This document shows positions 1-7,792 of a DNA stretch of 57,667 nt, in pieces. How positions within the stretch are numbered: position 1 is the first letter of the stretch; every line of letters begins with the position of its first letter. The DNA comes from Candidatus Zymogenaceae bacterium (GTDB lineage Bacteria > Desulfobacterota > Zymogenia > Zymogenales > Zymogenaceae), in assembly GCA_016931225.1 (NCBI GenBank), contig JAFGFE010000040.1, forward strand, positions 131,149 through 188,815, in the 5' to 3' direction. The notes below the pieces were generated by a model that saw only the letters and a program-made list of their open reading frames with translations, had not been told where the DNA came from and searched no databases. The position numbers and the translations under genes were made by a program.

Positions 1-840
1 CTGAAATATCACATCTGCTGCACCGTCACCAACTCCGTGAAGCTGAATATTGGCATCCTCACCCACAAAGAGCGGATGCTCTATCATGACGACCGTCTCA
101 ACGAAAAGATCGTGGACCTTCTGGAGATGGGCTACCCGGACGTGGTTATCAGCGATGCGATACGCATCGGTCACGGCTTCGAATCCGCCCCGAAGGCCTT
201 CGACCTGGGGCTGCTTCTCTTTGCGGACAGTCCCCTGGCCGCGGATGCGGTGGCGGCGAAGATACTCGGGTTCGAGCCGACGGACGTCATTCACCTGACG
301 CTGGCGGCCGAGCGCGGCTACGGCTCCATCTCCCTTGACGATATCGAGGTGTCCGGAGATGTAACCATCGACGAGCTCTCCGAGAAAACGGCACACATTG
401 AAAGCGAATTCCAGGACATCCATCGCGTGGATACGCCGCTGAAATTCTATCCCGGCGTGGATCGGGATCGGGGGCGGTTCTGCTATGGCGGGTGCCTGGC
501 CGCCATAAAGGGATGCCTGGGAACAATCGACACCCGGCGTCCCGGCTCGCTCAAGAACTGCAAACCCGGCGCCCTGGTTACCGGAGTCTATGACGGAGAT
601 GTCATTCATCCGAACGACACCGTCCTGATGATAGGGAAATGCGCGAAAGTGACCGGGAAGCTCGAGGCGAAAAGGGTCGTACGGGTGGGCGGATGTCCCA
701 TGGGAGCCAAGGAGCTGTTCATGGTCATCCCCAGGCTGTTCGACATGCCCAGCCCCCTCTTCGACCCCCGGGATGCGACACTCTTCATCTATCATTCGAT
801 CATCAAGGCGGGGAAACGCCTGGGCGCCCGATTCGCCTGA
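1..840 (+). CDS. DUF362 family protein, 5'-truncated by window edge
   Basis: The reading frame is open to the first base of the window, so the real start lies upstream and only the C-terminal ~279 residues are seen. A GTG at 37 is the first possible internal start but has no ribosome-binding site, and the residues before it (LKYHICCTVTNSVK) read like the conserved Lys-x-His / Thr-x-x-x-K segment of DUF362 proteins. Two Cys-containing segments follow in the C-terminal half (RFCYGGCLAAIKGC near residue 160 of the visible part and GKCAKVTG...GCPMGAKE near 220-240), which could bind a metal or cluster. DUF362 proteins are often linked to iron-sulfur proteins, but their reaction is unknown; I assign no function. 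The family call is good, the role open. Confidence 0.75.
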   Translation: MKYHICCTVTNSVKLNIGILTHKERMLYHDDRLNEKIVDLLEMGYPDVVISDAIRIGHGFESAPKAFDLGLLLFADSPLAADAVAAKILGFEPTDVIHLTLAAERGYGSISLDDIEVSGDVTIDELSEKTAHIESEFQDIHRVDTPLKFYPGVDRDRGRFCYGGCLAAIKGCLGTIDTRRPGSLKNCKPGALVTGVYDGDVIHPNDTVLMIGKCAKVTGKLEAKRVVRVGGCPMGAKELFMVIPRLFDMPSPLFDPRDATLFIYHSIIKAGKRLGARFA

Positions 841-983
841 ATATGACAGGAGAGAGGGAAAACATATAACGAGAACGGATGTATTGCGTCTCGCATGTCC
901 GCCGCATCATTGCACGTACGACGGATCCTCCAGTCCCATATACACTGATCTTTCCTTACTTATATAGATACACGGATCATGTT

Positions 984-1634
984 ATGAGCGGTACTTCTCC
1001 CTTCTCAATCCGGGCGGACAGAAACCTTCCCGACGTTTCGTTTTACGATTTTATCGAAGCCCTTTCCATGGCCCTGGACGCCAGGGATCCGTACACCGCC
1101 GGTCACAGCTACCGAGTTGCGGACACGGCCGAGTTGATTGCACTGGCGATGGGATACCCGGACGAGTATGTCTCCCTGGTTCACATCGCCGGATATCTCC
1201 ACGATATCGGAAAGCTCGCCGTCAATGCAAACCTGTTCATCAAGCCGGATAAACTCACGATACAGGAATTCGCAGAGGTCCAGCGCCATCCCGGCGTCGG
1301 CAGCGAGATTATAAAAAAGGTCAGAGGGCTTGAACCCCTCGTCAACATGGTCCTTCATCACCACGAACGCTGGATCGGGATGGGCTATCCCCTGGGCATC
1401 TCGGGAGAGGATATCGACCAGGGGGCGCGCATTCTCGCCGTGGCCGATTCGCTGGATTCTCTGGTAATCCCAAAACCCTTTAGATCGGCGGTCACCATTG
1501 AAGAGGCCAGGGAGGAGATCAAGAGGTCCTCGGGCCGTATGTTCGATCCCGCCGTGGTGGACGCCTTCCTGGAAATCCCCTCCTCGGTCATCCAGGAAAT
1601 ACACAGGAAATACCGTCCGGCGGTATCGCCGTAA
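984..1634 (+). CDS. HD-GYP-like metal-dependent phosphohydrolase, single domain
   Basis: A 216-residue protein made almost entirely of one HD domain. Visible metal-binding signatures are His41 (AGHSYR), His73-Asp74 with Lys77 (YLHDIGK), His102 (RHP), His-His-Glu at 126-128 and Asp155 (ILAVAD). This is the HD-GYP arrangement that hydrolyses cyclic di-GMP, but the usual HHExxDGxGYP reads HHERWIGMGYP, so the Asp is Ile. I chose ATG 984: the frame extends to 879, yet the 35 extra residues show no conserved character. Neither start has a strong ribosome-binding site. No receiver or sensor domain is attached, so it would act as a stand-alone enzyme in the cytoplasm. It could be a cyclic di-GMP phosphodiesterase or a related HD hydrolase with another substrate. 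Confidence 0.8.
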   Translation: MSGTSPFSIRADRNLPDVSFYDFIEALSMALDARDPYTAGHSYRVADTAELIALAMGYPDEYVSLVHIAGYLHDIGKLAVNANLFIKPDKLTIQEFAEVQRHPGVGSEIIKKVRGLEPLVNMVLHHHERWIGMGYPLGISGEDIDQGARILAVADSLDSLVIPKPFRSAVTIEEAREEIKRSSGRMFDPAVVDAFLEIPSSVIQEIHRKYRPAVSP

Positions 1635-1679
1635 TCTCCATCACGCCCCCATCGATCCCGCCGGCATCGCCGGAACATG

Positions 1680-1709
1680 TTGCGTTGTACACTCCGAATC
1701 TGCTATACT
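1680..1709 (+). promoter_or_regulatory. Candidate sigma-70 promoter upstream of ychF
   Basis: TTGCGT at 1680-1685 and TATACT at 1704-1709 are separated by 18 bases, about 140 bases before the ychF ATG. The match is by eye only. Confidence 0.4.
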
Positions 1710-1850
1710 CGCCTCGGAGAGTTTCACAATGAGCGGTGCGTGTATGGATACGGCGACACGGCGAGAGAAAAATGAATACGCAAACGAGCATCATTCTGCG
1801 AGGCCGCCGCTTCGGCCTCATCACCCACATGGAACATCGGAATAACGACA

Positions 1851-2945
1851 ATGGGATTCGACTGCGGCATCATCGGGCTTCCCAACGCGGGAAAGTCCAC
1901 TATATTTAACGCACTGACCGGATCGACGGCCGCGGTGGCGGGCTACCCCTTCACCACCATTGACCCGAATACCGGAACGGTTACCCTACCGGACGAGCGG
2001 CTGCAAAAGATAGCCGCCCTCATCGACCCGAAAAAGCTCACCCCGGCAACCATGGAGTTCGTTGACGTGGCGGGGCTGGTTCGGGGCGCACACAAAGGAG
2101 AGGGCCTGGGAAACCAGTTTTTGGGCACCATCAGAAACCTTCCCGCCATGGCCCATGTGGTGCGCTGCTTCGAGGATGAAAACGTCGCCCATCCTGAGGG
2201 AGACGTAAATCCGCTCAGGGATATCGAGATCATCGAGACCGAGCTGATTCTCGCGGATATCGCCACGATCCAGCGCCGCATCGACAAGGTGAAAAAGACC
2301 GCCCAGACCGGAGATGCGGATGCAAAGCGGGCGCTGGCGGTGTATGAAAAAACCATCGACGTCCTCGACGCCGGGAAGCCGGCATCCACTCTTTCCATCG
2401 TCGCCGAGGAGCGGGCGGTGTTTGACGAGATGCAGCTTCTCTCGGCGAAGCCGGTCCTCTTTATCGCAAACCTGGACGAAGACGCGGTAATTACAGGAAA
2501 CGAGCACTCGGACCGGGTCAGGGCCGCGGCCGAGAGCCGGGGGTCGGGTTTTGTGACCATCTCCGGAAAAATCGAGGCGGAGCTTTTGGACCTGGAGGAA
2601 GACGAGCGGGCGGAATATCTCGGCGAGCTGGGCCTCTCCGAAACCGGACTCGCCCAGGTCATCAGGGCCGGGTACAGGCTGCTTCGCCTGGTGACCTTTT
2701 ATACCACGGTGGGACCGGAGCTGAGGGCCTGGTCCATCACTGAGGGGACCACCGCCCCCGCGGCAGCGGGAAAGATACATACCGACATGGAGCGGGGCTT
2801 CATCCGGGCGGAGGTATTGAGCGCAGAGGACCTGTTCGCCGCCGGGGGGGAGCACGAGGCGAAGGAATCCGGTAAGGTGAGGATCGAGGGGAAGGAGTAT
2901 GTGATCGAGGACGGGGATATCGTCCGCATCCGATTCAATGTCTGA
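1851..2945 (+). CDS. ychF: Ribosome-binding ATPase YchF (Obg family)
   Basis: A 364-residue protein, the usual length of YchF/OLA1. The P-loop GLPNAGKST is at residues 9-17, DVAGLVRGAHKGEGLGNQFL follows as the G3/switch II region, and the G4 position reads NLDED instead of NKxD, the change that gives this family ATP rather than GTP preference. The C-terminal third is the TGS domain (ends EGKEYVIEDGDIVRIRFNV). YchF binds the ribosome and is involved in translation quality and oxidative stress responses. It is cytoplasmic. ATG 1851 is used; the N-terminal sequence begins right at the family start. In many bacteria it lies beside pth; here it precedes the rpsF operon, with its own likely promoter and a 440-base gap after it. 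Confidence 0.97.
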   Translation: MGFDCGIIGLPNAGKSTIFNALTGSTAAVAGYPFTTIDPNTGTVTLPDERLQKIAALIDPKKLTPATMEFVDVAGLVRGAHKGEGLGNQFLGTIRNLPAMAHVVRCFEDENVAHPEGDVNPLRDIEIIETELILADIATIQRRIDKVKKTAQTGDADAKRALAVYEKTIDVLDAGKPASTLSIVAEERAVFDEMQLLSAKPVLFIANLDEDAVITGNEHSDRVRAAAESRGSGFVTISGKIEAELLDLEEDERAEYLGELGLSETGLAQVIRAGYRLLRLVTFYTTVGPELRAWSITEGTTAPAAAGKIHTDMERGFIRAEVLSAEDLFAAGGEHEAKESGKVRIEGKEYVIEDGDIVRIRFNV

Positions 2946-3389
2946 TGGGGGGGCGCACAGCCCACGTGAAAAAAGACGGCGCGCGCAACCGGCCCCGAAA
3001 TGTTTTTCCCATCGCGATTGTTTGCTGTTCCCCGGGTTCGTCCTGTGTCGCCGTCCGGCAGTTCGATGCTTTATAACTTCGTGGGACGCGCTCCTACATT
3101 CACAGCCCTCTTTATCATCTCATCATCTCAAGACCCCGAACGTCACCCTTCGTCCCGGGAATCCGGGTCGATCACGGAACATGATGCTCTCCGTGCCCGT
3201 TCTTCGACGGGGAAAAGAAAGTGCTTGACTTTAAAATAAAAACATATAAAATTATGTGATTATTTTGGTTTTCTCGAAACGGAAACTCATTTTCTCCTTG
3301 CTCGGAAGGGGGCAGATACGACGACACATCGCGTGAATTGTCGGCTCCCCGCTCATACCGGGCTTGAAACCCAGAAGGAGGTGTACCCC
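2946..3389. other. Intergenic region between ychF and rpsF
   Basis: 444 bases without a convincing gene. It holds the rpsF promoter at 3225-3252 and a ~135-base leader. The last part of the leader (about 3352-3375) contains GGGCTTGAAACCC, a short stem with CCG beside it. This could be part of an S6:S18-binding leader, but I cannot model the fold. No terminator for ychF is obvious. Confidence 0.5.
3225..3252 (+). promoter_or_regulatory. Sigma-70-type promoter of the rpsF-rpsR-rplI-dnaB operon
   Basis: TTGACT (3225-3230), 16-base AT-rich spacer, TAAAAT (3247-3252). It is the best promoter match in the ychF-rpsF gap and correctly placed for a ~135-base leader before rpsF. Confidence 0.65.
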
Positions 3390-3887
3390 GTGCGTACCTA
3401 CGAAACCATCTTCATCCTGGACCCGGACCTGTCCGATGAAGATACCGAAAAGTCCCTGGCGAAAATTCAGGACATCATCACCAGCCAGAACGGCACCATT
3501 GCCCTGACGGAACGCTGGGGCAAGCGCAAGCTGGCCTATCGAGTCAGAAAAAAAACAAAGGGAAATTACTTTCGCCTCGTCTATTACGCCGAAGGCAGCC
3601 TGATCGCCCCCCTCGAACGCATCCTTCGTATTACCGAGGAGGTCTACAAGTTCATCACCGTCAAGCTCGCGGACAAAGAAATGGATATCGCCTCCCTCGT
3701 GACGAGCGATGAAGAGGAGTCCAAAGACGAAGAGAAGCGGTCGACTCCAAGACGCGGTCCTTTGAAGAGAGATCGTGACGACAACGATGAAGACAAAGAC
3801 AAAAACGACGAAGATAACGACGACAAAGACGAGAAGGAAGACGTGGGGGACGACGACGAGAAGGAAGACGTGGGGGACGACGATTAA
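3390..3887 (+). CDS. rpsF: 30S ribosomal protein bS6 with long acidic C-terminal tail
   Basis: bS6 binds 16S rRNA with bS18 in the platform of the small subunit. Residues 1-105 form the normal S6 fold (MRTYETIFILDPDLSDE at the start, WGKRKLAYRVRKKTKGNYF in the middle). GTG 3390 is chosen because AAGGAGG ends 7 bases before it and the family always starts MRxYE; the frame upstream is open but unrelated. The protein is 165 residues, clearly longer than the common 95-130: residues ~107-165 are a highly charged, mostly Asp/Glu/Lys tail. The end of the tail comes from a perfect 27-base tandem duplication (3828-3854 and 3855-3881) encoding DEKEDVGDD twice. E. coli S6 carries added glutamates at its C-terminus, so an acidic S6 tail has a precedent. 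First gene of the rpsF-rpsR-rplI-dnaB operon. Confidence 0.96.
   Translation: MRTYETIFILDPDLSDEDTEKSLAKIQDIITSQNGTIALTERWGKRKLAYRVRKKTKGNYFRLVYYAEGSLIAPLERILRITEEVYKFITVKLADKEMDIASLVTSDEEESKDEEKRSTPRRGPLKRDRDDNDEDKDKNDEDNDDKDEKEDVGDDDEKEDVGDDD
3828..3881 (+). repeat. Perfect 27-bp tandem duplication at the 3' end of rpsF
   Basis: The two copies, 3828-3854 and 3855-3881, are identical and in frame, each encoding nine residues of the acidic tail. They end just before the stop codon. Confidence 0.95.
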
Positions 3888-3991
3888 GGATTCCACACGA
3901 TCCGGGAGCATCTCGATGCATGCATCCATACCCCCGGTCCTGACCCGTGAGGGCTTCCTCTCCATGCCGATCAGATGAAAGGAAACAAATC

Positions 3992-4237
3992 GTGGCAGCT
4001 TTCGTAAGAAAAAGAGGATTTCGCCGAAAAGTATGTAAGTTCTGCGCCAATCCCCAAATAAAGATCGATTATAAAGACCCGAAAAACCTCCGGTATTACG
4101 TGACGGAACGGGGCAAAATCGTACCCCGCAGGATATCCGGCAACTGCGCCAAGCACCAGAGGGAAATCACCCTCGCCGTCAAGCGGGCGCGGATCATCGC
4201 GCTGCTTCCGTTCACCTCCAGTTCGTATCACTATTAA
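3992..4237 (+). CDS. rpsR: 30S ribosomal protein bS18
   Basis: An 81-residue S18, the normal size. GTG 3992 is chosen: GAAAGG lies ~9 bases upstream, and [18 protein letters not shown] is a typical N-terminus; the in-frame ATG upstream at 3947 would add unrelated residues. The conserved core [19 protein letters not shown]...[29 protein letters not shown] is intact. Cys residues in VCKFC and GNC make this a potentially zinc-binding (C+) S18, which is inference. S18 pairs with S6 on 16S rRNA. No ssb or priB gene lies between rpsF and rpsR, unlike many Gram-positive bacteria (ssb) or E. coli (priB). Confidence 0.96.
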   Translation: MAAFVRKRGFRRKVCKFCANPQIKIDYKDPKNLRYYVTERGKIVPRRISGNCAKHQREITLAVKRARIIALLPFTSSSYHY

Positions 4238-4322
4238 TACGAGGGGCCTTCCGCGCCCTGTGTTTTTTTTCGAACAGGGCTGTGAATGAGCGCGCCGGAG
4301 AATATGGAAAGGAAATGATTTC

Positions 4323-4775
4323 ATGGAAGTCATACTGATACAGGACGTTCCCTCCCTGGGCGATGCCGGAGACACGGCGAGCGTCGCCCCTGGGTACGCC
4401 AGGAACTACCTGATTCCGAAGAAACTGGCCCTCCCCGCCACCGCCGGAAACATCCGGCAGTGGGAGGACATGAAAAACACGAGAAAGAAGGCGAAGGAGC
4501 GGGACACGCACGCCGCCGAGGCCATCAAGGAGCACATCGAGGCCCTGAGCATCACAATCGCCAAGGCCGCCGGAGAGGAAGACAAGCTGTTCGGCTCCGT
4601 CACATCCTCGGACATCGCCCAAGCCCTCGAAGAACAGGGTGTCGAGGTCGATCGCAGAAAAATCGTCCTGAGTGAAAACATCAAGCGGCTGGGCGATTAC
4701 ACCGTATCGATCAAGCTGATGACCGAGGTGACCGCCGAGCTGAAGCTCGAAGTTGTACGGGAGGAAAAGGAGTAA
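4323..4775 (+). CDS. rplI: 50S ribosomal protein bL9
   Basis: A 150-residue L9 of normal length. The N-terminal rRNA-binding domain MEVILIQDVPSLGDAGDTASVAPGYARNYLIPKKLA is diagnostic. A long Lys/Glu-rich connecting helix (~45-75) and the C-terminal domain with KLFGSVTSSDIAQAL follow. L9 binds 23S rRNA near the L1 stalk and affects frame maintenance. GGAAAGGAAATGATTTC upstream supplies the ribosome-binding site for ATG 4323. An inverted repeat with arms GCCCTGT/ACAGGGC (about 4256-4281) lies in the rpsR-rplI spacer and could be a processing or pausing hairpin. Confidence 0.97.
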   Translation: MEVILIQDVPSLGDAGDTASVAPGYARNYLIPKKLALPATAGNIRQWEDMKNTRKKAKERDTHAAEAIKEHIEALSITIAKAAGEEDKLFGSVTSSDIAQALEEQGVEVDRRKIVLSENIKRLGDYTVSIKLMTEVTAELKLEVVREEKE

Positions 4776-4820
4776 TCCCACCCTCCCTTTGTCCGCCCGG
4801 ACGCATCCTCTCTTTTCTCA

Positions 4821-4849
4821 TAGACCCGGGTGTGCGGGTGTGATATAAT
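4821..4849 (+). promoter_or_regulatory. Possible internal promoter for dnaB
   Basis: TATAAT at 4844-4849 sits 29 bases before the dnaB ATG with TG two bases upstream. The -35 (TAGACC, 4821-4826) is poor. It would allow dnaB to be expressed apart from the ribosomal genes. Confidence 0.35.
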
Positions 4850-4877
4850 GCCCGTCGAATAAAAAGGCGCGACGGAG

Positions 4878-6254
4878 ATGGTCATGACCGTGGGGCCCCA
4901 GCGGGAAAACAAAAAGGACGAAGAACTCCTGCGGGTGCCCCCACAGAACATCGAGGCGGAGCAGTCCGTTCTCGGGGGTATTCTTCTGGAAGAGCGGGCC
5001 ATCTCCGAGGTCATGGACATCCTCACCCCCCAGGATTACTACCGCGAATCCCACAGAAAAATCTACTCCGCCATGACGGCGCTGTTCGATAAGAACGAGC
5101 CGGTGGACCTCATCACCCTGACCGACGCAATGAAGAAGGCCGGCACCCTGGAGGGATGCGGCGGCACGGCGTATATCTCGTCGCTGGTGGACAACGTCCC
5201 CACCGCGGCGAACATCGCCTATTACGCCCGCATCGTCAAGGAAAAGGCCATCCTGAGGAGCCTCATCTCCATATCGGGAGAGATCATCGCGGACAGCTAC
5301 GAAGATCAACGCAACGTCGATGAGCTGTTGGATTTGGCCGAAAGCCGCATCTTCCAGATATCCGAGGAAAAGATAAAGCCCGCCTTCATCCTCATGAAGG
5401 ACATCGTCAAGGATACCTTCAAAATCATCGAGACCCTTTACGAGAAGCAGGAGCGGATCACCGGCGTCTCCACCGGATACAAGGACCTGGACGACATGAC
5501 CGCGGGCTTTCAGCCGTCGGACCTGATCATCATCGCGGGACGCCCCGCCATGGGAAAAACCTCCCTGGCCCTGAACATCGCCCGAAATGCGGCGGTCAAC
5601 CGGGAAGTCCCGGTGGCCGTCTTCTCGCTGGAGATGAGCAAGGAACAGCTCGCCATGCGGCTTCTCTCCACCGAGGCCCGCATCGATTTTAACCGCATCA
5701 GAAACGGCCACATCCGTAAGGAGGAGTGGCCCTCCCTCATACACGCGGCGGGGGTGCTGTCGGAGGCGCCCATACTCATCGACGATACCGCGAGCCTCAA
5801 CCCCCTGGAGATGCGGGCAAAGGCGAGACGCCTGAAGGCGGACAGGAATATCGGCATGGTGGTGGTGGATTATCTCCAGCTGATGACCGGCAAGGGACGG
5901 GCGGAGCGGAGGGATTTGGAGATATCGGAGATCTCCCGATCCCTGAAAGCCATGGCCAAGGAGCTGAACATCCCGGTGGTGGCGCTCTCCCAGCTCAGCC
6001 GGGCGGTGGAAAGCCGGGAGGACAAGCGCCCGATCCTGGCGGACCTGAGGGAATCCGGGGCCATCGAACAGGACGCCGACGTGGTGGCGTTCATCTTCCG
6101 CCGGGAATTCTATAATCCGGATACCGAGGATAAGGGCATCGCCGAGGTGATCATCGGAAAACAGCGAAACGGTCCCACGGGAACGATCAAACTCTCGTTT
6201 CTCCGGGAGTATACACGGTTTGAAAACCTGGCCCGGCGGGATGATTTTCACTGA
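4878..6254 (+). CDS. dnaB: Replicative DNA helicase DnaB
   Basis: A 458-residue hexameric 5'-3' helicase that unwinds the replication fork. The N-terminal domain starts RVPPQNIEAEQSVLGGILL (about residues 14-32) and carries the DnaG/loader-interacting helices to ~150. The RecA-like ATPase begins at STGYKDLDDMTAGFQPSDLIIIAGRPAMGKT (Walker A GRPAMGKT near residue 220), with Walker B VVVDYLQLM near 325, and later SQLSRAVE and the arginine-rich DLRESGAIEQDADVV motif. No intein interrupts the conserved motifs. Two near ATGs (4878 and 4884) are possible starts; both lie downstream of CGACGGAG. Last gene of the ribosomal operon; this position next to rplI is common. Confidence 0.97.
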   Translation: MVMTVGPQRENKKDEELLRVPPQNIEAEQSVLGGILLEERAISEVMDILTPQDYYRESHRKIYSAMTALFDKNEPVDLITLTDAMKKAGTLEGCGGTAYISSLVDNVPTAANIAYYARIVKEKAILRSLISISGEIIADSYEDQRNVDELLDLAESRIFQISEEKIKPAFILMKDIVKDTFKIIETLYEKQERITGVSTGYKDLDDMTAGFQPSDLIIIAGRPAMGKTSLALNIARNAAVNREVPVAVFSLEMSKEQLAMRLLSTEARIDFNRIRNGHIRKEEWPSLIHAAGVLSEAPILIDDTASLNPLEMRAKARRLKADRNIGMVVVDYLQLMTGKGRAERRDLEISEISRSLKAMAKELNIPVVALSQLSRAVESREDKRPILADLRESGAIEQDADVVAFIFRREFYNPDTEDKGIAEVIIGKQRNGPTGTIKLSFLREYTRFENLARRDDFH

Positions 6255-6320
6255 GAAACCAACCTTTTACCATCGGCAACACAAAATTACCACCGATCAC
6301 GTTTTTTCCTTGAAAAAAAC

Positions 6321-6349
6321 TTGACATCACAATAATAATATTATATAAG
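6321..6349 (+). promoter_or_regulatory. Strong promoter of the tRNA-Lys/tRNA-Glu unit
   Basis: TTGACA (6321-6326), 17-base spacer, TATAAG (6344-6349), followed 28 bases later by the first tRNA. Confidence 0.75.
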
Positions 6350-6376
6350 CTTGGATTTGTATCGAGGAAGCACGGC

Positions 6377-6452
6377 GGGCCGTTAACTCAGTCGGTAGAG
6401 TATCTGCCTTTTAAGCAGAGAGTCGCTGGTTCGAGCCCAGCACGGCCCACCA
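6377..6452 (+). tRNA. tRNA-Lys (anticodon TTT)
   Basis: A 76-base cloverleaf. The acceptor stem GGGCCGT (6377-6383) pairs with ACGGCCC (6442-6448), and the encoded ACCA follows. The anticodon loop is CTTTTAA with TTT at the anticodon; the T-loop TTCGAGC is normal. First of three tRNAs. Confidence 0.96.
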
Positions 6453-6496
6453 GCATTTATACATTAAACGGTTTGTCTCTTTTACACGGACGCAAC

Positions 6497-6574
<78 letters not shown>

Positions 6575-6590
6575 CAGAATTTTTGAAGGG

Positions 6591-6618
6591 GCCGCATCGT
6601 TTCGATGCGGCCGCCTTT
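6591..6618 (+). terminator. Hairpin after tRNA-Glu, possible terminator
   Basis: GCCGCATCG (6591-6599) and CGATGCGGC (6603-6611) form a perfect 9-bp stem with a 3-base loop. Only a short T stretch (CCTTT) follows, so it may be a weak terminator or a processing hairpin. Confidence 0.4.
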
Positions 6619-6652
6619 CATGCGTGGGCTCTGTGGATATCCCCATAATCTC

Positions 6653-6681
6653 TTGACAAGACGGGCGGTGTCTGCTACATT
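6653..6681 (+). promoter_or_regulatory. Promoter of tRNA-Lys(CTT)
   Basis: TTGACA (6653-6658), 17-base spacer, TACATT (6676-6681), ending 20 bases before the tRNA. This tRNA therefore seems to have its own promoter. Confidence 0.65.
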
Positions 6682-6701
6682 TTTAACTCCACGGCAAAAC
6701 C

Positions 6702-6778
6702 GGGCCATTAGCTCAATTTGGTAGAGCAACTGACTCTTAATCAGCAGGTTCTAGGTTCGAGTCCTAGATGGCCCACCA
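6702..6778 (+). tRNA. tRNA-Lys (anticodon CTT)
   Basis: The acceptor GGGCCAT (6702-6708) pairs with ATGGCCC (6768-6774), with encoded ACCA. The anticodon loop CTCTTAA gives CTT. It is the second Lys isoacceptor within 330 bases. Confidence 0.96.
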
Positions 6779-6786
6779 ACTTTATA

Positions 6787-6818
6787 TAAAAACGGGACTC
6801 TTCGGAGTTCCGTTTTTC
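6787..6818 (+). terminator. Intrinsic terminator of the tRNA cluster
   Basis: The stem AAAACGGGACTC (6789-6800) / GAGTTCCGTTTT (6805-6816) has a TTCG tetraloop and ends in a T-run. It lies directly after tRNA-Lys(CTT). Confidence 0.88.
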
Positions 6819-6925
6819 GTTGTCCTTCGGCCCGGAGACAACCTGAAAGCATTAATCACTTTTCTCCGTATGTTTCCATGAACGGCCCATAGTGAACGCC
6901 CTGTATAGTATTTCTCACCCAATAC

Positions 6926-6956
6926 AAAAAAAGGCCCGGAGTATATCCGGGCCTTC
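6926..6956 (-). terminator. Intrinsic terminator of the 6992-7603 gene
   Basis: Read on the minus strand, AAGGCCCGGA-TATAC-TCCGGGCCTT is followed by a run of T (A-run at 6926-6932 on plus). It lies 36 bases past the stop codon. Confidence 0.85.
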
Positions 6957-6991
6957 CATCGGCGAATGATGAGTCGCCGCATCTGTCATTA

Positions 6992-7603
6992 CTACGGTCG
7001 GTGGCTCGCCGGTCCGACTCCCACATTACCGGGCTGCCGTCCGGCGGTAGTACCCGTACGGCCGGTGCTGGGAGTACTCGTATTGCTCGGTGTATTACCC
7101 ATGCCTACATCCACCCCCTCAAACGCGGTCTCCACGTACTCCTTGTCGAAAAGCAGTACCACGTCCCCCTCCTCTACGAAGATGGGATCATACGTCTTGA
7201 TGGTGCGCTCCTTGTAGTCGATGACTACTTCCTTGTCATACCGCTCGATGCTACCGTCGGCCTTGACCACCGCCACGTCATACTTACCGACCTCGTTGTA
7301 GTAGGGCATGGAGATGAACTCCAGTTCCTCTTTCTCTGGGTCGATGCTGCCGTGAAACTCCAACTCTGATTTATCCTGAGTCGCCTCGAAGCTCTCGATG
7401 GCGGGAAACAGCGTCGGATTCTCCGACACGGAGAGCGCCGCCAGTCTCCTCAGATCGTCATCGCCAAGATACTTCCGGTACTCGAAGGGATCCAGAGCGC
7501 TGGTATTGACGATCCTCAGGTCGTCAACGACGGTCCCGACAAACACGGGAAGAGAAATAACTACGATAAGTGCGAAAACCATAAGAAACATTCCCTTTTT
7601 CAT
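6992..7603 (-). CDS. Secreted or membrane-anchored protein of unknown function
   Basis: 203 residues, no family recognised. Residues 4-24 (GMFLMVFALIVVISLPVFVGT) form a signal peptide or N-terminal membrane anchor without a lipobox. The central part (~35-165) is acidic and predicted soluble, with a KYDVAVVKADGSIERYDKEVVIDYKERTI segment that alternates like beta strands. The last ~35 residues are a Gly/Thr/Ser/Pro-rich tail (GNTPSNTSTPSTGRTGTT). GAGGAGG seven bases before ATG 7603 fixes the start. A 7-bp inverted repeat (CATAAAA/TTTTATG, 7615-7631) lies just upstream of that ribosome-binding site. It has its own terminator, so it is a single-gene unit acting outside the cytoplasmic membrane. 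Confidence 0.75.
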   Translation of the reverse strand: MKKGMFLMVFALIVVISLPVFVGTVVDDLRIVNTSALDPFEYRKYLGDDDLRRLAALSVSENPTLFPAIESFEATQDKSELEFHGSIDPEKEELEFISMPYYNEVGKYDVAVVKADGSIERYDKEVVIDYKERTIKTYDPIFVEEGDVVLLFDKEYVETAFEGVDVGMGNTPSNTSTPSTGRTGTTAGRQPGNVGVGPASHRP

Positions 7604-7753
7604 TTCGGCCTCCTCATAAAAAGGTTTTATGAATATGTGTATGATACGGTTTCAGGATATCAAAAAAGGGAGAAGGGACTGTAACGGAGGTCAGACTCAA
7701 ATGATAAAATTTCAATATTCGTGATTTTAATTACACTTTTTAGGAAATAAATG

Positions 7754-7775
7754 CGCTTTTTTCATGAAAAAAGCG
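7754..7775. repeat. 22-base perfect palindrome overlapping a terminator
   Basis: CGCTTTTTT-CATG-AAAAAAGCG is its own reverse complement. Its right end shares four bases with the GC-rich terminator stem at 7772-7792, so the two hairpins cannot form fully at once. Confidence 0.9.
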
Positions 7776-7792
7776 GGGGAGTGACCCCCGCT
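7767..7792 (-). terminator. Intrinsic terminator of the 7973-8665 gene
   Basis: Minus strand AGCGGGGG-TCACT-CCCCCGCT followed by TTTTTT. It is ~180 bases after the stop, so the transcript would have a long 3' end. Confidence 0.8.

Noticed and set aside
2938-3239. Short plus-strand frames after ychF
   Set aside because: They overlap the ychF end or the rpsF promoter, have no ribosome-binding site and show random composition.
4818-6251. 477-codon open frame opposite dnaB
   Set aside because: It is antisense to dnaB and compositionally a shadow.
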